A stretch of DNA of 64,000 bases, taken from Cyanophora paradoxa (Eukaryota; Glaucocystophyceae; Cyanophorales; Cyanophoraceae). This document shows positions 1 through 10,800 of the stretch, in pieces. The number at the start of each line of letters is the position of its first letter. The stretch's first letter is position 1. The notes below the pieces were generated by a model. It was not told where the DNA came from. It saw only the letters and a list, made by a program, of their open reading frames with translations, and did not search any database. Both the position numbers and the translations under genes were made by a program. Where the stretch lies: positions 1-64,000 of the forward strand of contig QPMI01000435.1 in NCBI GenBank assembly GCA_004431415.1. Reading direction: 5' to 3'.

Positions 1-75
1 ATTAAGCTCCTCCGCATACCATACCATGAAACTGATATTAAAGGTTGCATTGAGCGCTTCCTCTCATCGCTCTAA
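1..75 (+). CDS. 3' tail of an upstream gene (partial)
   Basis: An open frame enters from the left edge of the window and stops at 73-75, followed by a short AT-rich spacer before the ATPase. By analogy with elements C and E the MCP would lie here, but the 24 visible residues do not resemble the MCP C-termini of those elements. It could be chance. Confidence 0.2.
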   Translation: MKLLRIPYHETDIKGCIERFLSSL

Positions 76-120
76 TTACCACAGTCAGTCTTATTTTTCT
101 ATTGTTTTTATAGTGAAAGA

Positions 121-987
121 ATGCAAAAAGGGACGACGCCCATGGATCTCGAAGAATGGAACCCGAAACAGAGGGTGAAACTTCCCGCACGATTTCTCCT
201 ATTGGCGAAAACCAATTGTGGTAAATCGGTTTTCTTAAAGTGGCTGATCAAAGAACTCGAAGATCAGATCTCGTATGTTCTGGTTTTCTGTCCTACGAGT
301 TTCAACGGTTTCTGGGGACAAATTACAGACGAAGTGCATGACACCTGGAAACCGGAATATGTAGAGTCGATCATAGAAGCCCGCAAAAAAGCCATCATCG
401 CGGGTAAGAAACCAAAGAATATTCTCATCGTACTCGACGATTGTTTGGAGTCCGGAACTATCGATCTTTCGCGCGATCATTTGCTAAATAAATTGATGGC
501 GCAAGGTCGTCATACGTTTTGTTCCGTGGCGCTAATATCGCAGAAACTAACAAAGCTTTCAACGATCATTCGCAGCAATGCGGAGTATATCATATTCCTC
601 AGCTGGTCAAACATGCGAGAGTTTGAAGCATATCACGAAGAGTTCGGGAACATGGATAAAGAGAGTTTCAAGCGCATGTTCCAAGAATTCTGTCATAGCT
701 ACCAAGCGATCATTCACGATAATACCGGGTATTCTGTGCGATGGTGGGTCGAAAAAGCCGATATGATCGATGACCATCCGTTTACTAAATTCCACAAGCG
801 GGCGGCTTTTGAAGAAAAGAAGCGCAAACAACAAGAAGAGCAAGCAACAAAACCGCCGCCTGTCAAAGATTCGACAACTGTATGCAAAACTTTATCCAAA
901 TTTGAGCGTGAGCTTGAAGGTATCCCCAAACTTTCCCAAATTTCGCCTAAGAAAAAGAAAATGTTAATCAAATGTAAGAGAAGATAA
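121..987 (+). CDS. A32-like/FtsK-HerA genome-packaging ATPase (element A)
   Basis: A 288-residue protein with a Walker A loop (AKTNCGKS, residues about 28-35) and a Walker B strand ending in LDD (ILIVLDD, about 100-106). A later SQKL motif matches the SQKL or TQKL of its homologues at 28869 and 43344. In PLVs, Polintons and giant viruses this family pumps DNA into the preformed capsid. The C-terminal 60 residues are lysine-rich and low in complexity. The start at 121 is the first ATG after a T-rich tract and a TTTTTATAG box; an internal ATG at 142 is also possible. The coiled-coil gene follows after 2 bp, as in the other two elements. Confidence 0.9.
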   Translation: MQKGTTPMDLEEWNPKQRVKLPARFLLLAKTNCGKSVFLKWLIKELEDQISYVLVFCPTSFNGFWGQITDEVHDTWKPEYVESIIEARKKAIIAGKKPKNILIVLDDCLESGTIDLSRDHLLNKLMAQGRHTFCSVALISQKLTKLSTIIRSNAEYIIFLSWSNMREFEAYHEEFGNMDKESFKRMFQEFCHSYQAIIHDNTGYSVRWWVEKADMIDDHPFTKFHKRAAFEEKKRKQQEEQATKPPPVKDSTTVCKTLSKFERELEGIPKLSQISPKKKKMLIKCKRR

Positions 988-989
988 TC

Positions 990-1673
990 ATGGTCTACCG
1001 AAAGAAGCCTCAAACCCTACAAGCGGTCGCCTCTGGTAACCCAAATCGCGGACTTGAAGAGTCTGGATTAACGTCGGGTGGCGGTCTCGAAATGCCCGAA
1101 TATCTTATAGACACTTCGCCAGAAGAGGTCGCCAAGCAAGAGGCGATTATTGCGAGTGCCACCGCGGACAAGGGAAACCAAGATAGCGGTAAACGCCAAA
1201 TGGAGGATTTAGCTACTGTAAAACCACAGATTGGAGGCGGCTCCATCGATGAAGCAACCGACAAAGTACTAAAAGCGCAAGTTGTCGCAAGCCAGCACAA
1301 AACGCAAGACGTCCCAAAAGCCGCCGAAACTGAGCTTAAAAAGCGCGGATCCTATCAAAAACACACGGTTCCTGTCGACGTTGTCATGAGCTTTGAAGAG
1401 AAAGTGCGAGACCTTGAAATGAAAGTGTCAAACTACGAGAAATGGATGCAAGATTATAACGAACGCAAGAAATTAAAGGGGCTCGTGAAGAAAGAGATCT
1501 CCAAACTCGGATTAAAGCAAAAAGTCGACGTAGAGGAGATTAAAAAGGAGGAAAAAACAGATGCACAAGCCGTAACTCGTCAGCAATCGGTTGCCCCGCA
1601 ATATGCACATATAGTGCCGACAGCACCAGCGAATTTCGCGGCAATGCTCGGTGGTAAACGCCATATCCGCTAA
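990..1673 (+). CDS. Conserved coiled-coil protein following the ATPase (element A)
   Basis: A 227-residue protein, rich in K, E, Q and A, with a predicted coiled coil around residues 130-180 (heptad-like, FEEKVRDLEMKVSNYEKWM). It ends in a basic, glycine-containing tail (GGKRHIR). Homologues sit at the same place in element C (29619-30248, tail GGRRIRL) and element E (44155-44889, tail KRRVWL). All three have a basic N-terminus, a disordered middle, one coiled coil and a short basic end. I do not know a named family. Strict linkage to the packaging ATPase suggests a virion-core, scaffold or packaging role. Confidence 0.75.
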   Translation: MVYRKKPQTLQAVASGNPNRGLEESGLTSGGGLEMPEYLIDTSPEEVAKQEAIIASATADKGNQDSGKRQMEDLATVKPQIGGGSIDEATDKVLKAQVVASQHKTQDVPKAAETELKKRGSYQKHTVPVDVVMSFEEKVRDLEMKVSNYEKWMQDYNERKKLKGLVKKEISKLGLKQKVDVEEIKKEEKTDAQAVTRQQSVAPQYAHIVPTAPANFAAMLGGKRHIR

Positions 1674-1703
1674 TGGCTGTGAATATCCGCAAGGCAAAGC
1701 TGA

Positions 1704-1726
1704 ACCCGCCCGTATTTAGAGCGGGT
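1704..1726. terminator. Hairpin downstream of coiled-coil gene
   Basis: Inverted arms ACCCGC and GCGGGT are separated by an 11-base AT-rich loop, about 30 bp after the stop codon. A second small hairpin, GTAACAG / CTGTTAC, lies at 1814-1836. They may mark transcript 3' ends in the 200-bp spacer before the next gene. This is inference only. Confidence 0.35.
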
Positions 1727-1870
1727 CTTTATGTGGACTCCCTTGCAATAGGGACAGGTCGGCTCGGTAAACAACATGATAAGGTCGACTAAATCATAAG
1801 GAAACACGAGCAAGTAACAGCCTCATTTCCTGTTACCATAGGATTATTTTATTGCGACTCTTTATAGAAG

Positions 1871-2266
1871 ATGAACTTTATCAGTCAGTGCATTGAAATG
1901 TTTCAGCTTCATGTAGTGTCTAATTGCCACAGCCCTTGCTGTGACACGACCGTAGAAATTGAAATATCGGATGGCGAAGACAATGGGGGTCGTCGCTTAT
2001 CTGTTATTTCGAACACTGACACGAACGCCCCGCCAAGATCGCGAAGGGGGTCGCCTGTGCCCGCGGCTATGAGTTCCAATATCGAATCCGCTCAGATAGA
2101 GGACGTAAACGTAGAGTATATTAGAAGGCGCTCATGTCCTGAGATATTGGGTGGGCATTTTCGCGCTGATTCCCCTTATCCGATGCTCACCCTCGATGGA
2201 ATGGCTTCGGGCAACGATGGAAATTACGAATACGTGGAGCCGCAACCTGTCTGGAACGATTATTAA
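1871..2266 (+). CDS. Small conserved Cys-rich protein (element A)
   Basis: A 131-residue protein. Its first 40 residues are the conserved part: a short helix (FISQCIEMFQLHVVSN), then CHSPCCD and an acidic stretch (EIEISDGED). The same block opens proteins at 15747-16073 (element C) and 44917-45150 (element E). The rest is Ser/Arg/Pro-rich and looks disordered. The invariant CC motif could bind metal or form a disulfide. Function unknown; conservation across three otherwise different elements argues for a core viral role. Confidence 0.7.
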   Translation: MNFISQCIEMFQLHVVSNCHSPCCDTTVEIEISDGEDNGGRRLSVISNTDTNAPPRSRRGSPVPAAMSSNIESAQIEDVNVEYIRRRSCPEILGGHFRADSPYPMLTLDGMASGNDGNYEYVEPQPVWNDY

Positions 2267-2345
2267 AGATCGATCCGAGGGCAAAAATTGAAGGTTTCGG
2301 TAAAAGGTATTTAAGGGCAAGAGAAATAATACAGAGTGACAAAAA

Positions 2346-2364
2346 ACTATTTTCTCCGGTTATA
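2346..2364 (+). promoter_or_regulatory. Early-type promoter motif (TATTTTCTCCGG)
   Basis: The string CTATTTTCTCCGGTTATAG lies just upstream of the ATG at 2369. Near-identical strings precede the starts at 7849 and 13595, and variants precede 27372, 45352 and 45774. It is always within about 50 bp of an ATG, with a TATA-like box in most copies. Confidence 0.6.
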
Positions 2365-2368
2365 GTAA

Positions 2369-2781
2369 ATGGCGAAACCCAAGATTTCAAACCAAGAGGC
2401 GATGGCGGCACAGCAGGAAAAGCGCAGACCCGGGCGACCGAAAAAGGTGATTTCAGAAGAGGAGAAGGCGGAGAGATTAAGACTAAACGCGAAAAAGACG
2501 CCGAGCGGCAGCGAAACAAGCATCAGAGACAGAAACAGGAGCGATTAGCCGCCGGAGAGGCTACTATATTCACACCGGAACAGCTACAAAAGATTGCAAT
2601 TCGTAAACAGCAGCGATACCAAGACGATGAAGAGTATCGGGAGAAAATCCGAGAGAAGGCACGTGAATACCAACGAAGGAAAAGAGCGGAACGCAAGCTG
2701 AACCCACCCGCTAAACCTCAGCCGCAAAAGCCCGCTGGGAGACCCCGAAAGCATGTCGTCGAGAACGCGAAAAATTCGTAG
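2369..2781 (+). CDS. AT-hook basic DNA-binding protein (element A, one frameshift)
   Basis: The first frame (2369-2548) carries an AT-hook core, RRPGRPKK, at residues about 19-26. The downstream frame, to the stop at 2779-2781, carries a highly basic helix (QRYQDDEEYREKIREKAREY) and a second AT hook (AGRPRK). Homologues with the same layout are at 30558-30875 and 45352-45579, so this is one gene of about 137 residues. One missing base, probably in the A-run around 2490-2495, would account for the frame change. AT hooks bind the minor groove of AT-rich DNA, so a chromatin-like or regulatory role is plausible. Confidence 0.6.
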
Positions 2782-2785
2782 CGAA

Positions 2786-2803
2786 AAGTACCGCACGATG
2801 CAA
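2786..2803 (+). repeat. Target-site duplication, left copy (18 bp)
   Basis: AAGTACCGCACGATGCAA is repeated exactly at 7685-7702 and bounds the LINE insertion. Confidence 0.85.
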
Positions 2804-2840
2804 GATAAAATCTCTTGCATTAGCACACAACACAACTACA

Positions 2841-2981
2841 ATGAGTTTCACATCGCCCAATAAATCTCTCCGACTAGATACTATCGAGGACCGTCGTATG
2901 CTGTGCTTTAGAAAGTACAAAATGAACGAAAGGTTTGAAGGTTTCGTGTCTAGATATCTAGCTAAGGAGGTTTCTAACTAA
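2841..2981 (+). CDS. Small open frame at the LINE 3' end (doubtful)
   Basis: A 46-residue open frame opposite to the LINE, rich in Arg and Lys, in the AT-richer tail of the insertion. I do not recognise it. It is either chance or a fragment carried along by the retrotransposon. Confidence 0.15.
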   Translation: MSFTSPNKSLRLDTIEDRRMLCFRKYKMNERFEGFVSRYLAKEVSN

Positions 2982-3695
2982 TACTAATGATGTGGAAGCT
3001 AGCTGTATCGATTTCTAAACCAACCTAAACTCCCGGCTACGAGGTCCTATCTCTACAAAAGACTCCCAATCATGGTATGTCCGCCGCCAGCGCTGCCCAA
3101 GGGCCTCGCCGCGCCGTGTGCCAGGCTCCTCGCCAGCCCCAGTAGATTGGGCTACTGGCCGCCTCCTGCGTCGCCTCCGCCGCCTCCATTTGTTGGTGTT
3201 GCGTCCTCCGGCCCGCCCCAGACCGCAATCCCCAGTGTCTCCTCTAGCGCGGGCGCGCCCTCTGTGTGCCCACGCCCCAAGCATACCTGTTCGTATGGTC
3301 GTATACTTGCATGGCCGCTGAAGCCCGGACCCAGCCGTAGTCGTCTGGCGGGCAGCTCAGGTGTGAGAGGGCTAGGGTTTCCCGCCTTGGTGGCGGGACT
3401 CGAGGGCACCGCACTCCCTGCAGCGTTCCCGCTGCCGGGGCTCCGATCCGCGCGCTTCCTGCGAGCGTTTGCCAGCCGTATCGTCAGGCGGCGCGTCGGC
3501 CTCGCGCCCGCGCGCCTCAGTGCGCTTCGCCTTGGCGCGACGTTCTTTCATGACCTTCGTGATCCCGCACGCTTCTCCCACTCCGCGTACGCCTGGCATC
3601 TGGCGGCCCACGTTTTATGGGCCTGCTCGCCTATGGCCGTCGTCAGCTTGCGCACGACCTGGGCAGCTTTCTTGGCGTCCGTGACGGTCTCGCGA

Positions 3696-6600
3696 TCAAT
3701 ATCGGTGAGGCTGCCGGGGGCAGCCCCGTAGCACGCACATCTGCGCCTGCCGTTCAGCTGCCGTGAGCGTCGGGTCGTTTACTCTCGTGACTTCAGGGAG
3801 CTGGAGAGCGCGTGTGGCACTGACCGCTTCTGCGCGCCTTCGAGGGCCTCGCTGACCGTCGCTGCGATGCGTGCTTCCGCAGCGGTGCGCGCCTCCGTCG
3901 CCACCGCGCTGGGGCAGGTGAGGACGTGCTCCAGCGTCTCCTCGGGCCCAGTCACAAGCTGGGGCCGCCGTCGCCATCGATTTCCCGTGTGCTGCAGAGC
4001 GCACAGAGTCCTGCCGGGTTCACTTCGCTGTAGAGCTCGGGCGCGTCTCGCTTGCGGACGAGGGCGTCGCCACCGTACCCAAAACGAGTTTCATGTGCGT
4101 ACCCCGGAAGCAGTTTGCTCTCTCGGCTCACTCCGACTCGGCGGGCCCCATAGCCATCTGATCGTATACTGCGCCGTGATCCACTGGCAGCCGTAGCCAC
4201 TCCCCGGCCTTGAGCTGGTTCGCCCACGCGAAGTGCGTGTGGTGCGCGTGAAGCACAGCGGCGTGCCGCGAGGGTCGCCTTCGACTCGCCTGACTATCCC
4301 GGTCGGTCCCTCGATCGTCAGCACTGCCGGCATGCTGAACTCGGGCGGCAGGAGATGTTCTCGTCCAGTTCTCCTGTTCCAGGTGCGCGCTTGATCGGCC
4401 GCTCTGTCGGCGGCGTCGTTTAGCTCGTGCATATCCTCGTCGCTGTGCGCCTTGACCTTGATAACCGCAGCGGCCGCTTGCCGATCCCGTCCATCACCAG
4501 GCGCGGAACTTGGACCACGCGTACAGCTCAGCGCTGCACGTGTTCCGGATGTAGTCTCGCATGTGCATATCGTGCACATTCAGCACGACTTATCGAACCA
4601 CGTGCAGACGTTCTGACTGTCCGTGTGCAGGCGCACCCCTGCGCCGCGAGCACGTCGGCGACGATCGCAGCTGGAGCTCAGCCTTGTTGTTCTCTTGAAG
4701 CCCGCGCAGCCTGCCAACGTACGTGCCTGCCCATTCCGGGTGGTTCGCCACGGTCCCGTCCGGGAACTCAGCCGGGCTCACGACGCCGAGGCCCGCGTGC
4801 GCCCCTTCCGTTTGACCCTTCTTCAGGCTCCCGTCCGTCCATATCCACTGCTCGAGTTTCCCGGGCGACGGCCGAGCTTCGCGAGTTCCGCCTCTTCGAT
4901 CTGCTCCCAATTTGCCAGCATGTGCTGCCAGTAAACGGTGAGGGTGACCCCTTCCTGCGCCGCCCGGGAGTCCCAGTGGCGCGGCGCTCCGCCCGCGTAG
5001 TAGAGTTCGCTCTGCTCTGCTGAATCTGACACAGGTTGTGCCTCGTCCCGCGGCTCGGCGCCCGGCGTCGCCGCCGCAGCCACTTCCAGCGCGGCCTGCA
5101 GCTCAGCCTCGGCCTCCGGGCTCAGCTGTTCGCGGAGGAAGCGCTCGTCACCATCCTGTACGGCTTTCACGCGGGCCTGGAGAAGCAGCGCCCTGCGTTT
5201 CTCGTCGTCTTGCGTGCGCAGGCCCGGGTCGTAGTACTCCAAGGTCGGTCGCAGGGCGACCTGCTTGCGCCCGCGCTTCGACTTCGTCTCCTGACCCGCC
5301 GCTACCGCGGCGTCTCCTCCGTCGGTTCGCCTTCCAAGGCGAGGAGGGTATCCTCCTCCTCCACCAGCCCTTCCCGTGCGTCCACGAGCCGTCGCACTGA
5401 CTCATTTCGGGCAGCGCGATGGAGCATTGCGCGTGCACCGGTCGTCATGGTGCCAGTACTGCTTCCCTGTCCCCTGCACCGCCGTGTACGTGCTCGTCCG
5501 CCCTCTATTTCGGGGTGCCGGCAGTGACCGTCGCACCGGCAGTAGAGTCCCTCTTTCTCCGCGTCGGGGTCCGCGCCCTTCGGCACCGGCACCCAGTGCT
5601 CCAGCAGGTACTCCGACGCTAATATGCTGCCCGTCTCGGATTTGAACGTAACGACTCGCCCACGTGGGGCTCGCAGATTCATCGTGCAGTTGCTCCGCCT
5701 CAAATACGGCTACGAACGCGTCCTTTGCCCACTTCACCTTCCGGGCCCGCCAGGGAGCGAGGCCATGGCTGACGCGCGCTCTCCTGCCCGCCGCATCGGG
5801 TGCCGCAGCTGCTTCCCATCAACCGCGAGCGCGTTCGCTACCTCACGCCACCACGCAGGCTCGCTCTTCTGCAGCGTCCCCTTGGGCGCGCCCATGTACA
5901 GGTCCTGCCAGGTTCGCAGGGTCTCGCCGTCCGCTGCCGTCACCGCGTCCATGGTCGTCACGCCCGCCCCGTACAGGGCAGGGGCCGCGACGCTGAAGAC
6001 GGATCTTGGGATGTGCATTGCCACGACGTAGCGCCGGTCGAGGCGCTCCGGGTCAGGCCAAGGCTCCGCCCCGGGCAAGGTGCGGAACGCCGCATAGCGC
6101 GCGTGATTCGACATCAGCCGGTACTTACGGCGCTGCATTTGCGGCATGATCGCCGCCAGGGAGTTCCCGCGGGCGAGTTCGCTGGAGATGGGCGCGTTTA
6201 GGAACTCGGTCGGGAGCAGAGGCACCCAAGCTTCTCCTGCAGTGCGCGCACCCGGTGCCGTACCCCCGAGCCAGCAGCGAGCCCTCGGGCGCGCAGAGCC
6301 GGATCTGAGCCTCTGTGATTTGCGCCTCCGCTTGCAGGTGGGCTGTTCGTTTGAGGCTGTACCCCCGTGGCTCCAGATTGCGTAATTCGTCGTCGAGGCG
6401 GCGAGGTTCCCGTGGTGCTTGACGACCCTCATCCAAATACGATCGAGTTCCTGGCACTGACTCTCGCTCAGGGTCATGAGCTTCAGGCCGTACGAGATGC
6501 GGGCCTGCACTACGGCCTCGACAAGGTAGCAGGCCTCGTTCGCGGTGAGCTTCTTGCGTTCTATCAGCGCGACTGCGCCCGCGCCTGATCGCAGATGTAC

Positions 6601-7683
6601 TGCCACTGACGATCCCAGTTCAGGTTTGCGCTCATGTATACCCCGAGGAGCTTGAAGTGCTCTTGGGGCTGGCGGACAAGTCCGACGGGGTACCGTTGAT
6701 CTTCGGCGGGGAGGGCTGCTTCTCCTTCTTCTTCGCGGCGGGGTGGGCCCAGGTTTGCTCTCAACTTCGCGACGTGCGTTGTTCCACGTGAAGATCGTCT
6801 TCTTCGCGTTGACCTCGATATCGTGCAGGCGGAAGAACTCGCCGGCCACGTCGGCCTGGGCCTGTAGCCCCGCATGCTTCCGCTCATCCACTTCGTGTCA
6901 TCGGCGTACGCCACGCCGCTGACGCGGGCCGGCCCTCGCGTTCCGCAGCATCGGTCTCCCTCGGGTTCCCATCACGTACGCCGTGCCCGGCTCCTCCCAG
7001 CTCTCGGGGTGGGCATAGTGCTCTATCGTCTTTGCCGTCTTCTTTCCGTGCTGGCGCTCGTGCTGATCCAGGCGCTCTTGCGCGCAGAGGAGGGCATCGT
7101 AGAAGATCAGCCAGTGCAGCGGCGACTCGACACCGCCCTGCGGCAGCCCGCACTCGAGCTCGAACTCGTCGGAGAGGCCGTGACCGGAGATTGCCCGCGC
7201 CTGCGGCGCCGGAATATGTTCCTGTGGAGCTCGATGTACCCCTCGGGTACGTTCAGCCTCCGCATCGAGAGCTCCATGCTCTCCCACGAGACGGAGTCGT
7301 ACGCTCGCCTGATATCCTGCAGCAGGATGTACAGGGCTTCTTGAACTCCTTCGCGTCCTCGAGGACTGCGTTAAAGACGTGGAGGGCGTCGTCCGTCGAG
7401 CAACCAGGTCTGAAGCCGTAGTTGGCTCCTTTCAGGAGCCCGTTCTGATGGATTGTCCGGGACAGGCGCGCGTTCAGGAGGCCAGTGGTCAGCTTCAAGG
7501 CCACCTCCTGCAGGGTGATCGGTCGCAGGTTATTTTCGATATCCCGTCCCACTCCCGGCTCTTAGTAATGCCGAGAATGTTGCCCTGACACACGGCATCC
7601 GGCAGGTCCCGGAGGCGGATCGCTTCAGCCACCAGCGAGAGCAGCAGCTTCCGGCCCCAGTGTACGGGCTCCTCTTCCGTGGC
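3696..7683 (-). pseudogene. LINE reverse transcriptase-RNase H polyprotein (multiply frameshifted)
   Basis: Reading the minus strand from the right there are several landmarks. The RT fingers region holds NNLRPITLQEVALK and YGFRPGCSTDDAL (7552-7350). Motif A is DIRRAYDSV (about 7320), motif B GLPQGG (about 7140) and the catalytic YADD lies at about 6905. A thumb region follows. RNase H pieces include WTDGSL and NNKAELQ (4850-4680) and VKAHSDEDMHELNDAAD (about 4460). A zinc-binding tail of the type C..C...ETLEHVLTCP lies near 4000-3900. The frame changes many times, so the copy is dead or badly sequenced. Known family: RT-RNase H LINEs; the clade cannot be fixed by eye. Confidence 0.8.
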
Positions 7684-7684
7684 C

Positions 7685-7702
7685 AAGTACCGCACGATGC
7701 AA
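7685..7702 (+). repeat. Target-site duplication, right copy (18 bp)
   Basis: This is an exact repeat of 2786-2803. Removing 2804-7702 rejoins the spacer between the AT-hook gene and the replicase of element A. Confidence 0.85.
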
Positions 7703-7808
7703 AAAATGATTAATTTTTTACCTCCCTTTTTATTCCCCGTATAGGTCAAAAAAGCACTTAAAGAATTGGCGACAAGGGTATGAAAAGGAGAATTTGGTAG
7801 ATTGCGCC

Positions 7809-7829
7809 GAAATTATTTTCTCCGGTTAT
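7809..7829 (+). promoter_or_regulatory. Early-type promoter motif before the replicase
   Basis: GAAATTATTTTCTCCGGT is followed by TTATTTTAAAAG and then the ATG at 7849. It is nearly the same as the motif at 13564 and resembles that at 2346. Confidence 0.65.
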
Positions 7830-7848
7830 TTTAAAAGAACTAATAGAG

Positions 7849-10800
7849 ATGCCGCGCGCAACCAACAGAATCGCTAACAATGTTCGGGACGAAATTATCG
7901 GATACATTATGCAGGGATTGAGTCAGGATTTGCTAACCGAAGAACAGGCGCATTGGGCGATGCACAACACAATGAATCGGAAGCCCAAGCTCCAAACGCT
8001 GATAGATATTCGGGATACTCTGAATGGAATCATTAATCCCGCGTTTTCCGCAGGCAGAGCGGAAAGAGAAGCGCGCCGCTCGCACCCAAGTAAATATAGA
8101 AAGCAAAAGCAAAAAGAACAAGAGGCTAAGCGTTTACAGCGTTTCGATCGCAAGCAAGAAAAGAAGCGGGCGAAAGAAGCGAAGCTTGAAGCGAAGCAAC
8201 AGAAAGGCAAACTAAAAGCGGTAGAGGATGCGATTAAACGCACTATTCTCGATCCAATCGCCCAATATGATCCGGAAACTCTCGCGACAGTTACGTTCAA
8301 GATGTGGGCACCTGGATCCGGTGCTCGGTCTTCGGAGGTAATTGTTATTCCGGAATTCCCGAATTAAATATACCAGACAGTTCCTTTGTCACCTACCGCA
8401 ATATAAGAGAGACAGTTTCGGTGAGTGTGTTGCGAAGCTTTGCTCTGGCGAAAATGGATAGAATGTCTCAAATTCTAATTAGACCGGGTCAAGTTCGTCA
8501 TGATTGGCATGAGAGCGAATCAATCTTCTATTTACTCAAAAACTACGATGAATTGGCAGTAGGACTTAAAACTTTCGGCGAAGCATACGAGGTGTTCTTC
8601 TTTAAGACACCACCAACCGAGGAACAGAAAAGACTACGCCTAATGTTTGATGATTTTGGCGGCAGTATCGATGATGCCTTTATAACTGTTCATGAGGTCG
8701 CGATCGATGGGGACGAAGGTGTCGAGGACGATGGAGCCGGTGCTATTCCTGGAAATCGCTATGAGTTCCTGGATGAGGAGCTAATGGACAGCATGCGATG
8801 CACCGCGATTATGAGCAAATTCACAGACTACACATTAAATCCAAACGCGTCTGAGTTCGAAGATGTTATTGAGCTTCCCAAATCATCGACATCTAACGCT
8901 TGCGGCTATGATATGATCATCTCCACATGGGGAGCGTCCATTAAAAGTGTCAGGAGGCGCCGAAACCGCGATATACTGACTTTACTATGTCATACGACGG
9001 TCTCTATAAATTCTTTCACGGTCGCGAACGCACACCTGGCGACTCTCTGGCTCTCACCTCCGCCATATTGAGAAATTCTGTCAGAGAATTCAGACAGGCT
9101 TCCGCGTCTTTGATGTCGACGGAAAGTTAATATACAAATTCGTGGCAGAATCGATTAACAAAAACATCTTTCCCCGCAATATTCACTTTATGATTCACAA
9201 CAAGCATATCTATATATTCAACGATAACATCAAGTCGCTCGAAATGCGCATGGCGAAGATGGAGGTCGAAGAGCTTGACTGTCATGTTCCCAAGTCGACC
9301 TCATCGTTAGCACTCTACAAAATTCCGACTTGTCTGACTCACGATATCTTTGCGCACACATCCAAGGATTTGTTAAAGATCACGCAATTAAAACTATCGC
9401 CCGACGAGCGCAGTTTCATCCGCATTCTTTATACTGGGCGCGAAGGTCTGGAAGGTCTTCTATTTACGTTCCTGAAAATGCGATATGAGCCCGCTGTGAA
9501 GCTAACACCATCGAAGCAGATCGACAGCATCACATTCAAAGCTAATGGCTCGATGTTCTCTATCAAAGACCCACGCACAACCGACACTTCATTGAGCAAG
9601 ATTTCGAAACAGAGGAGTATTATAATAAGGTCTGTGAAATCGGTAAGGGGTTCCGGGAGTCGCTTCTAAATCCGACGAATATCTCACATTACAGCCCGAA
9701 CATGCGCGAAATTCTCACGCACTACAAGCGATCCGCACTAAGCGGCTTTTTCTATAAGCCGAACCCGAAAGCCACCTACACAGCTGTCGATATGGCGAAG
9801 TGCTACCCTTCGATACTGAAAGGCATGCAATATCTTCCGAAATACAATGTGTTTGATGACTTCGTTCCCTTTAAAGCGGGAAGCGATATTCTCGAATACG
9901 CGATCTACTACGTGCGTGTCGTTGCGTTTGAGAGAGAGCAAGCGACTTTCGCCGACGATGAGGATGTAGATTATGATGCCGCCATGTCTCGCAAGATTGA
10001 TGGAATCGAAATTATTCTGGATCGCGCATTTTCCGTGAGTGGTCGTTGCTATAATTTCATGACAGGCTACACTCTCGCCATGCATTGGGCGGACGTAAAG
10101 GACAAGATAGAGATCATTGCGGTCGCGGAGCCTTCGCATTTGGTGCCCAATACGTCGATCGCTGAGATGAAGAAAGTACTTTCAAGTGACATTCAAACCA
10201 CGGACAAGAAACACATTTTAGTGAAAGAGATCGGAATGCTCGGCAAATTCCAAGACTTGCAAACGTCCACGAAAATGTTCTACAACCGTGCCGAAGCTGA
10301 GAGGTTCGCCAAAGAATGCGGAGGAACAGTGGAGGTGTTTACTTTCAATCCGAAGAATTCGAAACGTGTCAAAGCACTTAGCGAATTCGAAGGTCACATC
10401 TATTTTGTTAAGATCAGCTCTCACCGCGAGCTTGTTAACGGATTCCTTCCTATCCACTTTCAAATTTACGATCGCAACCGCGCTAATATGTTTGCGCAAT
10501 ACAAGCGCCTGACAGCGCGCGGGCACAAGGTTGCGGGATCAGAACGGACTGTCTATATATCGAAGGTTCATGGACGAGTAAAAAAGAGTTCGACCGAAAT
10601 GCGTTTGAGAACATGGGCAAATTCAGCTATATTCCGGGAAAAGATGCCCTGAAAACGCACTACGCCCGCCAAGGGGTGTAACTCTCGAATTTCAGGATCC
10701 CGATACGCTAATTAACCGGTTCTCGCTAAGGGATGAATTTAATCCTGAGTGCTTTAATCGGGTTGCGGAGCTTCATAATCGTATGCTTGTCCTTGCTGAC

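Larger units (their letters stand above)
2804..7684 (-). mobile_element. 5'-truncated, decayed non-LTR retrotransposon (LINE)
   Basis: A GC-rich block inside an AT-richer viral element, flanked by an exact 18-bp direct repeat. On the minus strand it carries reverse transcriptase, RNase H and a terminal zinc-finger region in many broken frames. The 5' end of the retroelement is at the right (about 7684), where it starts inside the RT, so it lacks any endonuclease. Its 3' end is at the left. The last 200 bp (2804-3010) are clearly less GC-rich and hold no recognisable poly(A) tail. They may be a 3' UTR or co-mobilised sequence. Confidence 0.85.

Noticed and set aside
1681-1860. A tRNA-like folding segment
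   Set aside because: It contains two small hairpins, but no cloverleaf, T-loop consensus or plausible anticodon arm could be placed.
2460-2550. Programmed -1 ribosomal frameshift in the AT-hook gene
   Set aside because: No canonical slippery heptamer fits the zero frame, and the homologues in C and E are single open frames. A missing base is simpler.
3072-3731. 219-residue plus-strand open frame, Pro/Ala/Arg-rich
   Set aside because: It is antisense to the LINE in very GC-rich DNA, where long chance frames are common. The RT and RNase H motifs lie on the minus strand.
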